From Marinobacterium rhizophilum DSM 18822 (GTDB lineage Bacteria > Pseudomonadota > Gammaproteobacteria > Pseudomonadales > Balneatricaceae): a stretch of 64,000 bases of DNA. The translations under genes were made by a program, and so were the position numbers. Numbering within the stretch: the stretch's first letter is position 1; every line of letters starts with the position of its first letter. The notes beneath the pieces were generated by a model, which was not told the origin of the DNA, ran no database searches, and saw nothing but the letters and a program-made list of their open reading frames with translations. The stretch lies in contig NZ_KB899099.1 in NCBI RefSeq assembly GCF_000378045.1, forward strand, positions 1 through 64,000, written 5' to 3'. Below, piece after piece: positions 7,184 to 17,396 of this stretch.

Positions 7184-8614
7184 TCAGGGTGTGTCCTTCG
7201 CGGTATCTGCCTGGGCGGCGATAAAGGCGCCCAGAGCCTGCACCTGCGCATCGCTCAGGCTGTACGCCGGCATTACGGACGCGTAGCCCTTTACCGTTTG
7301 AGCCGCAGGGCTGAGAATCGACTCACGGAGATAGGCCGCGTCAACCTGAATCTCGCGGCCATCGGCCAGGGTCTCGGTACGGCCATAGAGTCCTTTCCAG
7401 CTGGGGCCAATGCCCCGGCTACCGTCGAGGCTGTGACAGGCCAGACACCCCAGGGTTTCGGCCAGCTGCTGTCCGTCAGACACAAGCTGATCCGGCGCAG
7501 CGCCACGGGCCTCAGGACCCAGCGAGCGGATCAGCGCGATCAGCGCTTCCAGATCGGTATCCGCCAGCGGATAGGCCACCATCACCGGCGCATAGCCCTG
7601 CACCATGCGGGCTCCCGGCTGCAGGATGGATTCTTTCAGGTAGTCATCATCGACCCGAACCTGGCTGCCATCGGCAAGGGTCTCCAGACTGCCATACAGG
7701 CCCTGCCAGCCGGGCCCGAGACTCTTGCTGCCATCCTGACTGTGACAGGCAACGCAGCCATGCCGCTGGGCCAGTGCACGACCCCGCTCCACAGCAGGAT
7801 CAAGCCCCGCGCGCTGTGCCGCCTGCTCGAGCGTCTGAGCGAAGGTGGGCTGACGCTCAAGCCACAGCGCGAAGGCTTCGGGCGCTTCGACAATCATTCG
7901 CCCGCGCATGTTGTAGTGACCCAGGCCACAAAATTCGGCACAGAGGATTTCATAGGACCCGGTCGAGGTGGGTGTAAACCAGAAATAGGACACCAGACCT
8001 GGCACCATATCCATCTTGCTGCGAATCTGCGGAATGTAGAAATTGTGCAGCACATCGCGCGACCGTTGCAGCACCTTGACCGGCAGTCCCGCCGGCAGAT
8101 GAACCTCGTTGCCCCGGACAATAACGTCATCCTGGCCACTGGCGTCTTCGGGATTCAGTCCCAGCGGATTGGCTGCACTGATCCAGCCAACGCCCGACGT
8201 GCCGAGCTGGCCGTCTGCCCCGGGCAAGCGAAATGCCCATTGCCATTGCTGACCCACGACCTCCAGCTCATAGGCGTTTTCCGGTACCCGGACAAAATCG
8301 TTGTACACCACCAGACCTGGCGCCAGCAGTCCCACAATGCCTACGGTGGTAACCCCGATCAGCCACCACTCCAGCCTCTTGTTTTCTGGCTCATAGTGGG
8401 CTCTGGCACCTTGGCGGTGACGATAGCGAATAATGGCGAACGCCATAAACAGGGTAACGGCAACAAAAAAAGCGCCGGTTATCAACAGGGTGAGAAATTG
8501 GGTATCGTCGATCGAGCCCCAGTTTGAAGCCGCTTCGGTGGCGCGCCAGGGATTCAGCAGATGAAACAGAACTGACGCGATAACGATAATGACAAAAACG
8601 ATTGCCAGTGCCAT
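7184..8614 (-). CDS. coxB: cytochrome c oxidase subunit II fused to two cytochrome c domains (caa3-type)
   Basis: The 476-residue protein starts with three hydrophobic helices (about 4-24, 40-62, 85-107), followed by the periplasmic cupredoxin domain with CuA ligands C225 and C229 in CAEFCGLGHYNM. Two tandem cytochrome c domains follow, with heme motifs CVACH (287-291) and CLACH (390-394). The two c domains are clearly an internal duplication: both share GLYG, ETLADG, YL(K/R)ESIL, GYA.VM.AY in the same order. The fused hemes would accept electrons and pass them to CuA. It is the first gene of the operon. Most caa3 subunit II proteins carry one heme c; two is the notable feature. Confidence 0.93.
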   Translation of the reverse strand: MALAIVFVIIVIASVLFHLLNPWRATEAASNWGSIDDTQFLTLLITGAFFVAVTLFMAFAIIRYRHRQGARAHYEPENKRLEWWLIGVTTVGIVGLLAPGLVVYNDFVRVPENAYELEVVGQQWQWAFRLPGADGQLGTSGVGWISAANPLGLNPEDASGQDDVIVRGNEVHLPAGLPVKVLQRSRDVLHNFYIPQIRSKMDMVPGLVSYFWFTPTSTGSYEILCAEFCGLGHYNMRGRMIVEAPEAFALWLERQPTFAQTLEQAAQRAGLDPAVERGRALAQRHGCVACHSQDGSKSLGPGWQGLYGSLETLADGSQVRVDDDYLKESILQPGARMVQGYAPVMVAYPLADTDLEALIALIRSLGPEARGAAPDQLVSDGQQLAETLGCLACHSLDGSRGIGPSWKGLYGRTETLADGREIQVDAAYLRESILSPAAQTVKGYASVMPAYSLSDAQVQALGAFIAAQADTAKDTP

Positions 8615-8918
8615 CGATAATCACCCTCGCCCGCCGCCGCGCTTGGCGCGCCTTGCAGTCGCCTGCGACAGTCCCGGCACGGGACCAGCAAAATTGCGTG
8701 AGCCCGCCGACCTGTCACGGCATCTGGGCCCGATAGCCGGATCGCGCCTCAACGGAAACGTTACAGGATTGCGACAAACAGAATCCGGTCAAACCTTATA
8801 AAAGCGTAGTGCTGCCGGCAAAAATATGCGAACCCGCTCAAGGTGGTGGTGACGCCCTGGCGCTCTGGAACAAGGACGCCGCGCACACCAATGCATTCGC
8901 TCAAGAATGGTGAAAAGC

Positions 8919-9137
8919 TGTGGACAGTTAGCGGGCACCTTTCCCCGGGACGGAGCCGGGTACCTTTTTGCCCACCGCGCACTCAAAAATCACGCAGTTT
9001 TACAGAAGTCCCTATCCACAAGGGCTGGAGCAAAGTGTGCGGAGCTTATCCCCATACTGACCACAGCCTTGTACAGATATTCTGTGTGTAATATTCGGTA
9101 ATTGGCGACACTTTTTATTCACAACAACTTATGCACA
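8919..9137. other. cluster of DnaA-box-like nonamers in a gene-free stretch
   Basis: The 617-bp gap 8615-9231 has no gene. It contains two exact matches to TTWTNCACA, TTATTCACA (9115-9123) and TTATGCACA (9129-9137), same strand. It also has near matches: CTATCCACA (9012-9020), TTATCCCCA (9046-9054), TTACACACA on the minus strand (9083-9091) and, weaker, CTGTCCACA on the minus strand (8919-8927). The interval 9070-9125 is AT-richer than its surroundings. No dnaA, dnaN, gidA or rpmH gene adjoins it, so calling this oriC is not justified. It may be a secondary DnaA-binding locus. Confidence 0.5.
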
Positions 9138-9231
9138 GGCGGAAATACAGTTACTCGGCTTCGGGTTCTGAACCACCGGTATAGAGCCTTGCTGCCAAGA
9201 GCGCATGCCCCGCAGACAATAACCGCCCGAC

Positions 9232-10848
9232 TCAGCGCAGCAGCGCTCCAAGACTCCCCTGGGGCAACTCCTCCAATGCCTGAGTGCGCAGGCGCTTTAG
9301 CAGCACCTGCTTGGCCTGCGCGCCGCTATTCATCGACAGGGTGTCAGCCAGGTGCAGGTAGCGGTCTACCATGCGCAGACGCTCATCACGCCGGTTTTCG
9401 GTATCACGTGCAGACTCCAGAAACAGCTGGGCCAGGTTCAGCAGCGCCGACGCATTCGCCGGGTCGTACTCGATTGCCATACCAAAATAACGCAATGCCT
9501 GGGGTACCTTTCCGACCCGGCAGTGTTTCACCCCCAGACGGTTCACCTTCAGACTCATGGCGGGATCCCGCTTGTCGGTATCCGGCAGCAGCAGCAGCAG
9601 CCCCTGTGGAGTTTCGGGCTCAAGCAGCGGTACCTTGTCCGCACTGAGTCGCAGTTGCTCGCGCTTGAGATCAAGCGGCGTTTCACGCAGCTGGTTGAGC
9701 GCGGTGGCTTCGCGCTCCATGCGCTCGGCTTCGGGTGCATCGTCCAGATCCTGAAACAGCTGACGGCGCATCAGTGCCACCTGAACCTTGCAACGATCAT
9801 CGCGGGGAAACTGGAACAGCGCCTGATTCAGTGCCTGCTCGAAACTATCGCGCAGCAGAACGGCCTGACGCGCATCGGCATCGGCAAGCGCCAGACGCTG
9901 GATATTGGCCAGCTTCAAAAAGGGCTCTGGAGAGCGGTAAACACTGTGGCGGCCCAGCACAATGCACTTTCGATAGGCCCCTTCAGCGATGGACAAGTGG
10001 CGCGTCTGGGTCGAGACCCGCCCGAGTTCCATCTGCCGCGGAATACCCAATGGACTGCGTGTGGTCGCATCCAGCAGTGCCTCGCGGGCGGCAGCAAGCT
10101 CGCCCAAGCGTTCATACACCACGGCCAACAAGTCATAAGCGCCGATCAGCAGTGGGTAATGCTCGATCAGGCCCTTGAGTACGCCGACAGCATCACTCCA
10201 CTGGCCCAGCCCCGCCAGCGCTTGCGCAAGGTGCAGCCCGGCATCCTTGTCCTGGCTCTGCCAGTAGCGCGCTTCTGACAGCACGCGGGCTTCCTGAAAC
10301 CGGCGCGCCTGAATAAGCAGCTTGCCCTTGACCTGCTGCACCTGGTCAAACAGTGGGTCATGTCGCGGCACACGCTCATCGCAGGCGGCGATCGCGCGGG
10401 TCAGGTCCCCCATCTCCAGGGCAATATCCACCGGGCGCAACACCGCCTTGCGACACACCAGAGTATCGAGGCGCAATTTTAGTTCATCAATACTGAAGGG
10501 TTTGGTCAGCAGCACATCCGGACGGTTCTCGATGGCATGCAATACCATTTCCTGGCTGGCATCGCTGGTCATGAATACCCAGCCGGCGCTGGGTTTGATG
10601 TACCCCCGATAGCGGGCTTCTTCGAGGATCTGGATACCGGACAAGGTATCGCTGGCATTGTGGCCGAGCAGAATCAGATCGAAGCCGCCCTCGGTAATCA
10701 GACTGAACACCCGGTCGTTAATGCTCACCGCCTGGATGTTGTCCACTCCCAGACGGCGCAACATATGAAAGATCGCCGAGCGGACATTGCCGCTGGTATC
10801 AATCAGAAGCACCCGCTTATCTGAATAATCGATCTTCCCGTTCGCCAC
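9232..10848 (-). CDS. TPR-repeat protein with a degenerate response-regulator receiver domain
   Basis: Residues ~10-130 have the CheY fold pattern: LLID at strand 1, T94 in VFMTSD and K116 in LLTKPFS at the conserved switch positions. However, the phosphoacceptor Asp is missing; strand 3 reads FDLILLGHN with Gly62 at that place, and only one acidic residue (D17) remains at strand 1. The remaining ~400 residues are helical TPR-like repeats (for example AEGAYRKCI and PQALRYFGMAIEYDPANASALLNLAQLF). It is probably a phosphorylation-independent scaffold. It is transcribed alone, divergent from the deacetylase-family gene. Confidence 0.85.
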   Translation of the reverse strand: MANGKIDYSDKRVLLIDTSGNVRSAIFHMLRRLGVDNIQAVSINDRVFSLITEGGFDLILLGHNASDTLSGIQILEEARYRGYIKPSAGWVFMTSDASQEMVLHAIENRPDVLLTKPFSIDELKLRLDTLVCRKAVLRPVDIALEMGDLTRAIAACDERVPRHDPLFDQVQQVKGKLLIQARRFQEARVLSEARYWQSQDKDAGLHLAQALAGLGQWSDAVGVLKGLIEHYPLLIGAYDLLAVVYERLGELAAAREALLDATTRSPLGIPRQMELGRVSTQTRHLSIAEGAYRKCIVLGRHSVYRSPEPFLKLANIQRLALADADARQAVLLRDSFEQALNQALFQFPRDDRCKVQVALMRRQLFQDLDDAPEAERMEREATALNQLRETPLDLKREQLRLSADKVPLLEPETPQGLLLLLPDTDKRDPAMSLKVNRLGVKHCRVGKVPQALRYFGMAIEYDPANASALLNLAQLFLESARDTENRRDERLRMVDRYLHLADTLSMNSGAQAKQVLLKRLRTQALEELPQGSLGALLR

Positions 10849-11086
10849 CTAGCGCAAATCCTTAAGCTGTCGATGCATAGCCGAGTATAGGAGCCCGGCA
10901 GGCATCAAGAAAAGCATACCCCTGCAAATACATCGACATATCGGCTAATACCTAAAGCTAGCAGCCGCCAGCGCCTCGATTCGTTACACTAAAAAAACAC
11001 TCAGTGCTGTATTTGAGCGTTAAACCTCGCACTGTACAGCGCCGCCTGAAAAATAGCGCCATAACAATGACAAGAGTGCCCTTACC

Positions 11087-12010
11087 ATGACCACCGCTTT
11101 TATCTCCCATGCAGATTGCATCCTGCATGACATGGGGCCTGAACACCCGGAAAGCCCGCTGCGTCTGCAGGCCATTCACAAGGTACTGGAGCGCACCGGC
11201 CTTATACAGGAACTGCAGCAGCACACGGCAGTGCCGGCTACCGTAGAGCAGATAGAGTTGGCCCACAGCCGCCAGCACCGCACAGGACTCGAGCAGCAGG
11301 TACCTGAAGAGGGTATCGTACATACCGATGATGACACCGCGCTCTGCCCGGACAGTCTACATGCGGCTTCCCTGGCGGCCGGTTCTGCTGTCCAGGCGAC
11401 CGACCTGGTCCTGGGTGGGGGCAGCCACAATGCCTTTTGCGCCATACGCCCGCCCGGGCACCACGCCGAGCATAACCTGGCCATGGGTTTTTGTTTCTAC
11501 AACAATGTGGCCATCGGTGCCCTGCATGCATTGCAGCAGCCCATGGTAGAGCGGGTTGCCATCGTCGACTTCGACGTCCATCACGGCAACGGCACTGTGG
11601 ATATCTTCAAGGACAGGCCCGAAGTGCTGGTGTGTTCAACCTTTCAGCACCCCTACTACCCTGAGCGTTACCAGGATATTCAGCGCGACAACATCCTCAA
11701 CTGCCCGCTGGCGGCCCACAGCAAACCGGCGCTGTTTCGCCACGCACTGGAAGACCGCTGGCTGCCGGCACTGCTGGCGCACAAGCCCGATATCATCTTT
11801 ATCTCGGCGGGCTTCGATGCGCACGTCGAAGATCCCATGGCCGATCTGGAACTGACTGAGGACGACTATCGGTGGGCCACGCAACTGCTGACCGACGTGG
11901 CACGCCAGTGCTGTGACGGGCGCATCGTGTCCGTACTCGAGGGCGGTTACAACCCGGTCGCACTGGCGTTTTCGGTGCAGGCGCACCTGGAGGTGCTGGC
12001 AGCATCCTGA
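11087..12010 (+). CDS. histone deacetylase / acetylpolyamine amidohydrolase family protein
   Basis: The 307-residue protein carries the complete zinc-hydrolase active site: RPPGHHAE (catalytic His pair), VDFDVHHGNGT (zinc ligands Asp and His), SAGFDAH (third zinc ligand) and VLEGGYN near the end. Bacterial members remove acetyl groups from polyamines, acetoin-pathway proteins or other small amides; the substrate here is unknown. No operon partner: it is divergent from the TPR gene and ends at a strong bidirectional terminator. Confidence 0.9.
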   Translation: MTTAFISHADCILHDMGPEHPESPLRLQAIHKVLERTGLIQELQQHTAVPATVEQIELAHSRQHRTGLEQQVPEEGIVHTDDDTALCPDSLHAASLAAGSAVQATDLVLGGGSHNAFCAIRPPGHHAEHNLAMGFCFYNNVAIGALHALQQPMVERVAIVDFDVHHGNGTVDIFKDRPEVLVCSTFQHPYYPERYQDIQRDNILNCPLAAHSKPALFRHALEDRWLPALLAHKPDIIFISAGFDAHVEDPMADLELTEDDYRWATQLLTDVARQCCDGRIVSVLEGGYNPVALAFSVQAHLEVLAAS

Positions 12011-12161
12011 TGGAACCTTGTTGCCGCTTTCCTCGACATACTGCGTAGCATGCGGCTCGTCAGGAGTCCCCAGCAGCCATGCGCGCGCGAGCTACCCGCC
12101 GGGGACGGCGGGATTATTATCACTGCAGGTGCAGTTGATAATGAAATACCTCCACGCATAA

Positions 12162-12190
12162 AAAAGGGGCCGTCGATGACGGCCCCTTTT
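12162..12190. terminator. bidirectional terminator between deacetylase-family gene and oadB
   Basis: Perfect 13-bp stem AAAAGGGGCCGTC / GACGGCCCCTTTT with GAT loop and T-runs on both strands. It serves the convergent transcripts. Confidence 0.9.
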
Positions 12191-12217
12191 TTTCTAGCTT
12201 ATACAGCAGCCTGTCGT

Positions 12218-13519
12218 TTAACCGACAAACTTGATCATCACACCGGCTGCAACCGCCGAGCCAATAACGCCGGCAACGTTCGGGCCCATGGCGTGCATCA
12301 ACAGGAAGTTCTGGGAGTTCGATTCCAGACCCAGCTTGTTGGACACACGGGCAGCCATCGGTACCGCGGAAACGCCGGCGGAGCCGATCAGCGGGTTGAT
12401 GGCATTGCCGCCGGCCATCTTGTTCATGACCTTGGCCATCAGCACGCCACAGGCGGTACCGATACCAAAGGCGATGATACCCAGCACCAGGATACCCAGG
12501 GTCTGTACATCGAGGAACTTGTCAGCGGACAGCTTGGAACCCACCGACAGACCCAGGAAGATGGTAACAATGTTGATCAGGGCGTTCTGGGCAGTATCGC
12601 TCAGACGATCCACCACGCCACATTCACGCATCAGGTTACCGAAGCAGAACATGCCCAACAGCGGCGCCGCATCCGGCAGCAGCATAGCCACCAGGAGAAG
12701 CAGAGACACCGGGAACAGGATCTTCTCCAGCTTGGACACGTGACGCAGCTGGCTCATCTTGATCTTGCGCTCCGCCTCAGTGGTCAGGGCACGCATGATC
12801 GGCGGCTGAATCAGCGGCACCAGCGCCATGTAGGAGTATGCAGCAACCGCAATCGCACCCAGCAGCTGGGGCGCCAGCAGAGTGGTCACGTAGATGGCGG
12901 TCGGGCCATCGGCACCACCGATGATGCCAATCGCCGCGGCATCCTGAATGCTGAAGTCCATCAGACCCAGGGTCGTCAGGCCGATAGCACCGAGCACCGT
13001 AGCGAAGATGCCGAACTGCGCAGCGGCCCCCAGGAACAATGTCTTGGGGTTAGCCAGCAGCGGACCGAAATCGGTCATCGCACCCACGCCCATAAAAATC
13101 AGCAAAGGCGCAGCACCGGAGGCAATCGCCACCAGGTAGAAGTTGTACATCATGCCGTTGCTATAGCCGCCATCCTGGGCTACCAGCGATGCCGTTGCAT
13201 GTACCGAGGGTGACGACACATGGTAGGCGTGCAGGATTTCTTCAGGATTGGTGCTGCCAACATTCAACACCGATGCCAGCGCCTGCAACAGCTCCGGCTT
13301 GGCAAAATGCACTGCGTTTTCGACCGCCGAGAAGGCCAGACCCGCTTCGGGAATGTTGGCCATGATGCCACCGAATCCGATCGGGACCAGCAGCAGCGGC
13401 TCAAAGTTTTTCTTGATCGCCAGGTACAGCAACAGCAAGCCGACCAGGATCATCACAAACTGGCCGCCGGAGATATTGTATATCCCCGAGGCGGTCAGCA
13501 GAGTTAATAGCTTTTCCAT
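12218..13519 (-). CDS. oadB: oxaloacetate decarboxylase, Na+-pumping beta subunit
   Basis: The 433-residue, multi-helix protein matches OadB in length and landmarks, including [10 protein letters not shown] and [14 protein letters not shown], which line the Na+ and carboxybiotin site. OadB decarboxylates the biotin on OadA and uses the energy to export Na+. It is the third gene of oadG-oadA-oadB, sixteen bases after oadA. Confidence 0.95.
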   Translation of the reverse strand: MEKLLTLLTASGIYNISGGQFVMILVGLLLLYLAIKKNFEPLLLVPIGFGGIMANIPEAGLAFSAVENAVHFAKPELLQALASVLNVGSTNPEEILHAYHVSSPSVHATASLVAQDGGYSNGMMYNFYLVAIASGAAPLLIFMGVGAMTDFGPLLANPKTLFLGAAAQFGIFATVLGAIGLTTLGLMDFSIQDAAAIGIIGGADGPTAIYVTTLLAPQLLGAIAVAAYSYMALVPLIQPPIMRALTTEAERKIKMSQLRHVSKLEKILFPVSLLLLVAMLLPDAAPLLGMFCFGNLMRECGVVDRLSDTAQNALINIVTIFLGLSVGSKLSADKFLDVQTLGILVLGIIAFGIGTACGVLMAKVMNKMAGGNAINPLIGSAGVSAVPMAARVSNKLGLESNSQNFLLMHAMGPNVAGVIGSAVAAGVMIKFVG

Positions 13520-13535
13520 GCGGATCGTTCCCCGA

Positions 13536-15329
13536 TTACGCCAGGCTCAGGAGGGAGTCACCCACCTGAACTGCGTCGCCTTCCTTCACGTCGACAGCAA
13601 CCACGGTACCGGCGCGGGCAGCACGGACTTCGGTTTCCATCTTCATCGCTTCCAGGATCACCAGCACATCACCTTCCTGTACGGCCTGGCCAACGGACAC
13701 TTCAACCTTCCAGATGTTGCCAGCCAGCGGTGCCGGCACATCTTCACCTTCTGCCACAGCAGGTGCGGCAGCGGCAGCGGCGGCAGGCGCAGCAGCGGGC
13801 GCCTTGGAGATCGCAGAGATGTCGCCACCTTCTGCTACCTGAACCACGTAGTTCTGGCCGTTAACGGTGATCGTGTAAACTTCCGGGCCGGATTTCTTCG
13901 GTGCAGCCATGGTCTGAGCGTCCTCTAGAGTCGGTGCAGGTTCAAATGCGTCGGGATTGTTGCGATTTTCCAGGAATTTAAGCCCGATTTGCGGGAACAG
14001 GGCGTAAGTCAGAACATCATCAATTTCGTTTTCGCCCGTCGTCAGGCTGATGCCTTTTTCCTGGGCCTGCTTGCGCAGCTCTGCGGTCAGTTTTTCCATC
14101 TCGGGCTCAAGCATATCGGCCGGACGGCAGGTAATGGGTTCCTGGCCATTCAGCACGCGGGCCTGCAGCTCGGCGTTGTAGGGGGCCGGAGCCGCACCGT
14201 ATTCGCCCTTGAGAATGGCCTGAACTTCCTTGGAGATGCTTTTGTAACGTTCGCCCATCAGGACGTTGATGACCGCCTGGGTACCGACGATCTGCGAGGT
14301 CGGAGTCACCAGCGGGATCAGGCCCAGGTCCTCGCGTACGCGCGGAATTTCGGCCAGTACTTCGTCAAACTTGTCGGCAGCACCCTGCTCGCGCAGCTGG
14401 CTTTCCATGTTGGTCAGCATGCCACCGGGCACCTGGGCAATCAGGATGCGCGAATCGGTGCCGCGCAGCGAGCCTTCGAACTTGGCGTACTTCTTGCGGA
14501 CCTCGCGGAAGTAGGCGGCAATTTCTTCCAGCAGCAACAGATCCAGACCGGTATCGCGATCCGTACCCTGCAGCGCAGCAACCACGGTTTCAGTGGCGGT
14601 GTGGCCATAGGTCATGGACATGGAGGAAATGGACGCATCCACGCGGTCGATGCCCGCCTCGATGGCCTTGAGCAGTGTCATGTCCGCCAGACCCGACGTG
14701 GAGTGGGACTGCAGCTGCACTTCGAGCTCAGTCTGGTTCTTCAGGCGCGAGACCAGGTCAAAGGCCTCGTACGGCTTGAGGATGCCGGACATGTCCTTGA
14801 TGCAAATGGATTCCGCGCCCATGTCTTCCAGGGTCTTGGCGTAATCCACCCAGTTGTCCACGGTATGAACCGAGCTGGTGGTATAGGAGATGGTGCCCTG
14901 GGCGTGTTTGCCGGTCGCCTTGACGGCCTTGATGGCCGCCGCCAGGTTGCGCGGGTCGTTCATCGCATCAAAGATGCGGAATACGTCGACACCGTTGGTG
15001 GCAGCACGCTCAACGAACTTGGCGACCACATCGTCAGCGTAGTGACGGTAGCCCAGCAGGTTCTGACCGCGCAGCAGCATCTGCTGGCGCGTATTCGGCA
15101 TGGCCTTTTTCAGTTCGCGGATACGATCCCACGGATCTTCGCCAATATAGCGAATGCAGGAGTCAAAAGTTGCACCACCCCAGCTTTCCGTCGACCAATA
15201 GCCGACCTGATCAAGTTTGTCGGCAATAGGGAGCATGTCGTCCAGGCGCATGCGGGTAGCCAGCAGAGACTGGTGACCATCACGCAGTACCAGTTCGGTA
15301 ATGCCTAAGGGTTTCTTTGCATCTGACAT
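13536..15329 (-). CDS. oadA: oxaloacetate decarboxylase alpha subunit (carboxyltransferase plus biotin carrier)
   Basis: The 597-residue protein opens with the carboxyltransferase domain ([14 protein letters not shown], residues ~15-28; metal site and Lys further on). It ends in an alanine-rich linker and a biotinyl domain with EAMKM, biotin on K563. It moves CO2 from oxaloacetate to biotin, giving pyruvate. The ATG at 15329 (MSDAKKPLG) is chosen because homologues begin a few residues before the [11 protein letters not shown] motif; the open frame extends upstream into the oadG end without family similarity. Confidence 0.95.
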   Translation of the reverse strand: MSDAKKPLGITELVLRDGHQSLLATRMRLDDMLPIADKLDQVGYWSTESWGGATFDSCIRYIGEDPWDRIRELKKAMPNTRQQMLLRGQNLLGYRHYADDVVAKFVERAATNGVDVFRIFDAMNDPRNLAAAIKAVKATGKHAQGTISYTTSSVHTVDNWVDYAKTLEDMGAESICIKDMSGILKPYEAFDLVSRLKNQTELEVQLQSHSTSGLADMTLLKAIEAGIDRVDASISSMSMTYGHTATETVVAALQGTDRDTGLDLLLLEEIAAYFREVRKKYAKFEGSLRGTDSRILIAQVPGGMLTNMESQLREQGAADKFDEVLAEIPRVREDLGLIPLVTPTSQIVGTQAVINVLMGERYKSISKEVQAILKGEYGAAPAPYNAELQARVLNGQEPITCRPADMLEPEMEKLTAELRKQAQEKGISLTTGENEIDDVLTYALFPQIGLKFLENRNNPDAFEPAPTLEDAQTMAAPKKSGPEVYTITVNGQNYVVQVAEGGDISAISKAPAAAPAAAAAAAPAVAEGEDVPAPLAGNIWKVEVSVGQAVQEGDVLVILEAMKMETEVRAARAGTVVAVDVKEGDAVQVGDSLLSLA

Positions 15330-15384
15330 GTTTAAAGGGCCTTTTGTCGAATGAATGCGTTTATTCTTTTCATTACCACTGCCG

Positions 15385-15642
15385 TCAGTTTGAACGGTAT
15401 TTGTGTACCGCTGCACTGATCACGGCGACCAGTTCGTCATTGTTGGTGGCTGGTGCACTGACAGTTGCCGCCGCGGCGGCCGAAGCACGCTTTTTAGCCG
15501 GTTTAATCTCTGGCGCAGGGGCATATTTAGTCACAATCTTGGACATAAGACCGGTGACAATTACCAGCAGCGTCAGGAAAACGAACACGAATCCCATGCC
15601 GAACACCATCAGTTCGAGGCCTTCGGAGAGCAGATTATCCAT
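15385..15642 (-). CDS. oadG: oxaloacetate decarboxylase gamma subunit
   Basis: The 85-residue protein has one N-terminal membrane helix (about 9-32, [15 protein letters not shown]) and an Ala/Pro/Lys-rich tail, the usual OadG plan; the tail binds OadA and zinc. The ATG at 15642 has AAGGAG nine bases upstream. It leads the oadGAB operon. Its 280-bp upstream gap has a perfect hairpin (CTGAAAAT-CACTTA-ATTTTCAG, 15687-15708) and otherwise nothing recognised. Confidence 0.9.
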   Translation of the reverse strand: MDNLLSEGLELMVFGMGFVFVFLTLLVIVTGLMSKIVTKYAPAPEIKPAKKRASAAAAATVSAPATNNDELVAVISAAVHKYRSN

Positions 15643-15923
15643 CGTTGGATGCTCCTTTTTGTTAATCACGTTGTTATCTAATTAGCCTGAAAATCACTTA
15701 ATTTTCAGCAACTTACAAACAAAAAAGGTAAAGCTTCAACAAGCTGAACGGATTCAATTTAGCCGGGAATGCCTACTCCCGACAGCAATAAGCCAACGTA
15801 TTCTAGACAAAACGGAGGAAACAAGGGAGGTGAGGGGGCGACTGCATAATTTATGGCAGGCATTTAAGAAAACTTATAGTTGCCCCTATTTCGATTAAAT
15901 TAAGCTTCTAACCCTAAAAGAAA

Positions 15924-15943
15924 AAGGCGCCTTTAGGCGCCTT
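15924..15943 (-). terminator. thiI terminator overlapping the coding end
   Basis: AAGGCGCC (15924-15931) and GGCGCCTT (15936-15943) form a perfect 8-bp stem with loop TTTA, followed on the minus strand by a T-rich run. The thiI stop codon (TAA) lies inside the loop and the last codons form one stem arm. Confidence 0.9.
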
Positions 15944-17396
15944 CCGGTCGAAAAACCTTGACGTTGGAAAAGCCCTTTTCCTGCAGGTGGTGGGCCTGCA
16001 TCTGGCTCATCACCCCCTTTTCGCAATACAGCAGGTACTCCCGGTCGGTATCGAAATTTTCCACTTCAGCCCCGAGTTTGAAAAAGGGAATGGTGAGTAT
16101 TTCGCAGCCAGGCATGTTGAGCGGCTTCTTTTCCTGCTCATGGCTGGCACGAATATCCACGATCACCTGATTGGCGCCAACCCGGGTCAGGGCTTCCACC
16201 GCGGCATGGGCATTAACATTCTCGACGATCTCGTCGATCGAAATGACCTGCACCTTGCGCAACGCCTGCTCCAGTACCTCGAAGTCGAAGTTGGCCTCCT
16301 CTTCCAGGACCCGCTCCATCTTGCCACGGGTGGTCGGGCGGTCCGAAATCACGCCGCAGTACTCAGGCATGCTCTTGGCGAACTCGAAGGCACCGATCTC
16401 ACGGGACAGGTTGATAATGTCCTGCTTGTCAGAGGTAACCAGTGGGCGCAGCACCAGCTTGTCGGTGGCCTTGTCGATCAGCGCCAGGTTCGTCAGGGTC
16501 TGGCTCGATACCTGCGCAACACTCTCGCCGGTGACCAGGGCATCAATCTTCATGAAATCAGCGGCCCGCTCGCCAGCACGCAGCATCATGCGCTTGAGGA
16601 TGACGCCCATGTAAGAGTGATGCACATTCTGCAGCAGCTCGCCGATCACCTCTTCAAAGGGAACGGTGACAAACTTCACCCGGGCACTGGAGCCGTAACG
16701 CTGCCACAGGTGCAGTGCGACCTGCTTGACGCCGATCTCGTGGGCGTGGCCGCCGAGGTTGAAGAAAATGAAGTGGGTTTTGCAACCGCGGCGCATGGTC
16801 ATGTAGGAGGCCACCACCGAGTCAAAACCGCCAGAGATCAGGGAAAGCACCGGCTCCTGAGTGCCTAGCGGAAAGCCGCCCAGGCCCGCATGGCGCTCGG
16901 TGACGATAAACAGGCGATCATCGACCACCTCGAGGTCGACCCAAACCTGCGGGTTACGCACATCGACACCGGCCGCTTCGGTGTGCTGATTCAGACCGCC
17001 GCCGATATAGCGCTCCATGTCCACGGAGGTAAAGTCATGGTTACGGCCGCTGCGTTTGACCCGCACCTTGAAGGTCTTGCCACGCAACAGCTCGCCGTAG
17101 GCGTCCCTGGTACGCTCGTAGGCGTCGTGAAAGTCGACCAGCGGGAATTCCCGCACTTCGAGGAAAGCATGCACTCCAGGCGTGCGGGACAGCACAGAGA
17201 CGACATCGTCGCGCAGGCCCTCGCTACCCGTCGGGCAGATAACATCAATCTTGTCCCAGTTAATGCGAACTTTGATCTGTTCGTCGACGCGACGCAGCAT
17301 GACATCCAGATTAGTCCCCAGGCGCTGAATCAGGCGCTTGCGTACAGGGCGACTCTTGATAGTGATTTCGGGAAACAGCTTGACGATAAATTTCAT
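15933..17396 (-). CDS. thiI: tRNA 4-thiouridine sulfurtransferase with rhodanese domain
   Basis: The 487-residue protein has the ThiI order: N-terminal ferredoxin-like and THUMP domains, a PP-loop ATP site (SGGFDS, 188-193), and a C-terminal rhodanese domain with the persulfide Cys in YCEKGVMS (C458). It makes s4U8 in tRNA and, in enterobacteria, also supplies sulfur for thiazole synthesis. The presence of the rhodanese domain indicates the long enterobacterial form. Transcribed alone and ended by its own terminator. Confidence 0.96.
   Translation of the reverse strand: MKFIVKLFPEITIKSRPVRKRLIQRLGTNLDVMLRRVDEQIKVRINWDKIDVICPTGSEGLRDDVVSVLSRTPGVHAFLEVREFPLVDFHDAYERTRDAYGELLRGKTFKVRVKRSGRNHDFTSVDMERYIGGGLNQHTEAAGVDVRNPQVWVDLEVVDDRLFIVTERHAGLGGFPLGTQEPVLSLISGGFDSVVASYMTMRRGCKTHFIFFNLGGHAHEIGVKQVALHLWQRYGSSARVKFVTVPFEEVIGELLQNVHHSYMGVILKRMMLRAGERAADFMKIDALVTGESVAQVSSQTLTNLALIDKATDKLVLRPLVTSDKQDIINLSREIGAFEFAKSMPEYCGVISDRPTTRGKMERVLEEEANFDFEVLEQALRKVQVISIDEIVENVNAHAAVEALTRVGANQVIVDIRASHEQEKKPLNMPGCEILTIPFFKLGAEVENFDTDREYLLYCEKGVMSQMQAHHLQEKGFSNVKVFRPEGA

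Noticed and set aside
8615-9231. chromosomal replication origin
   Set aside because: DnaA-like boxes are present, but no dnaA, gidA, rpmH or parAB genes adjoin, and GC skew could not be computed. I kept it as a box cluster only.
15643-15923. riboswitch upstream of oadG
   Set aside because: Two small hairpins are present, but none of the known riboswitch cores was seen.
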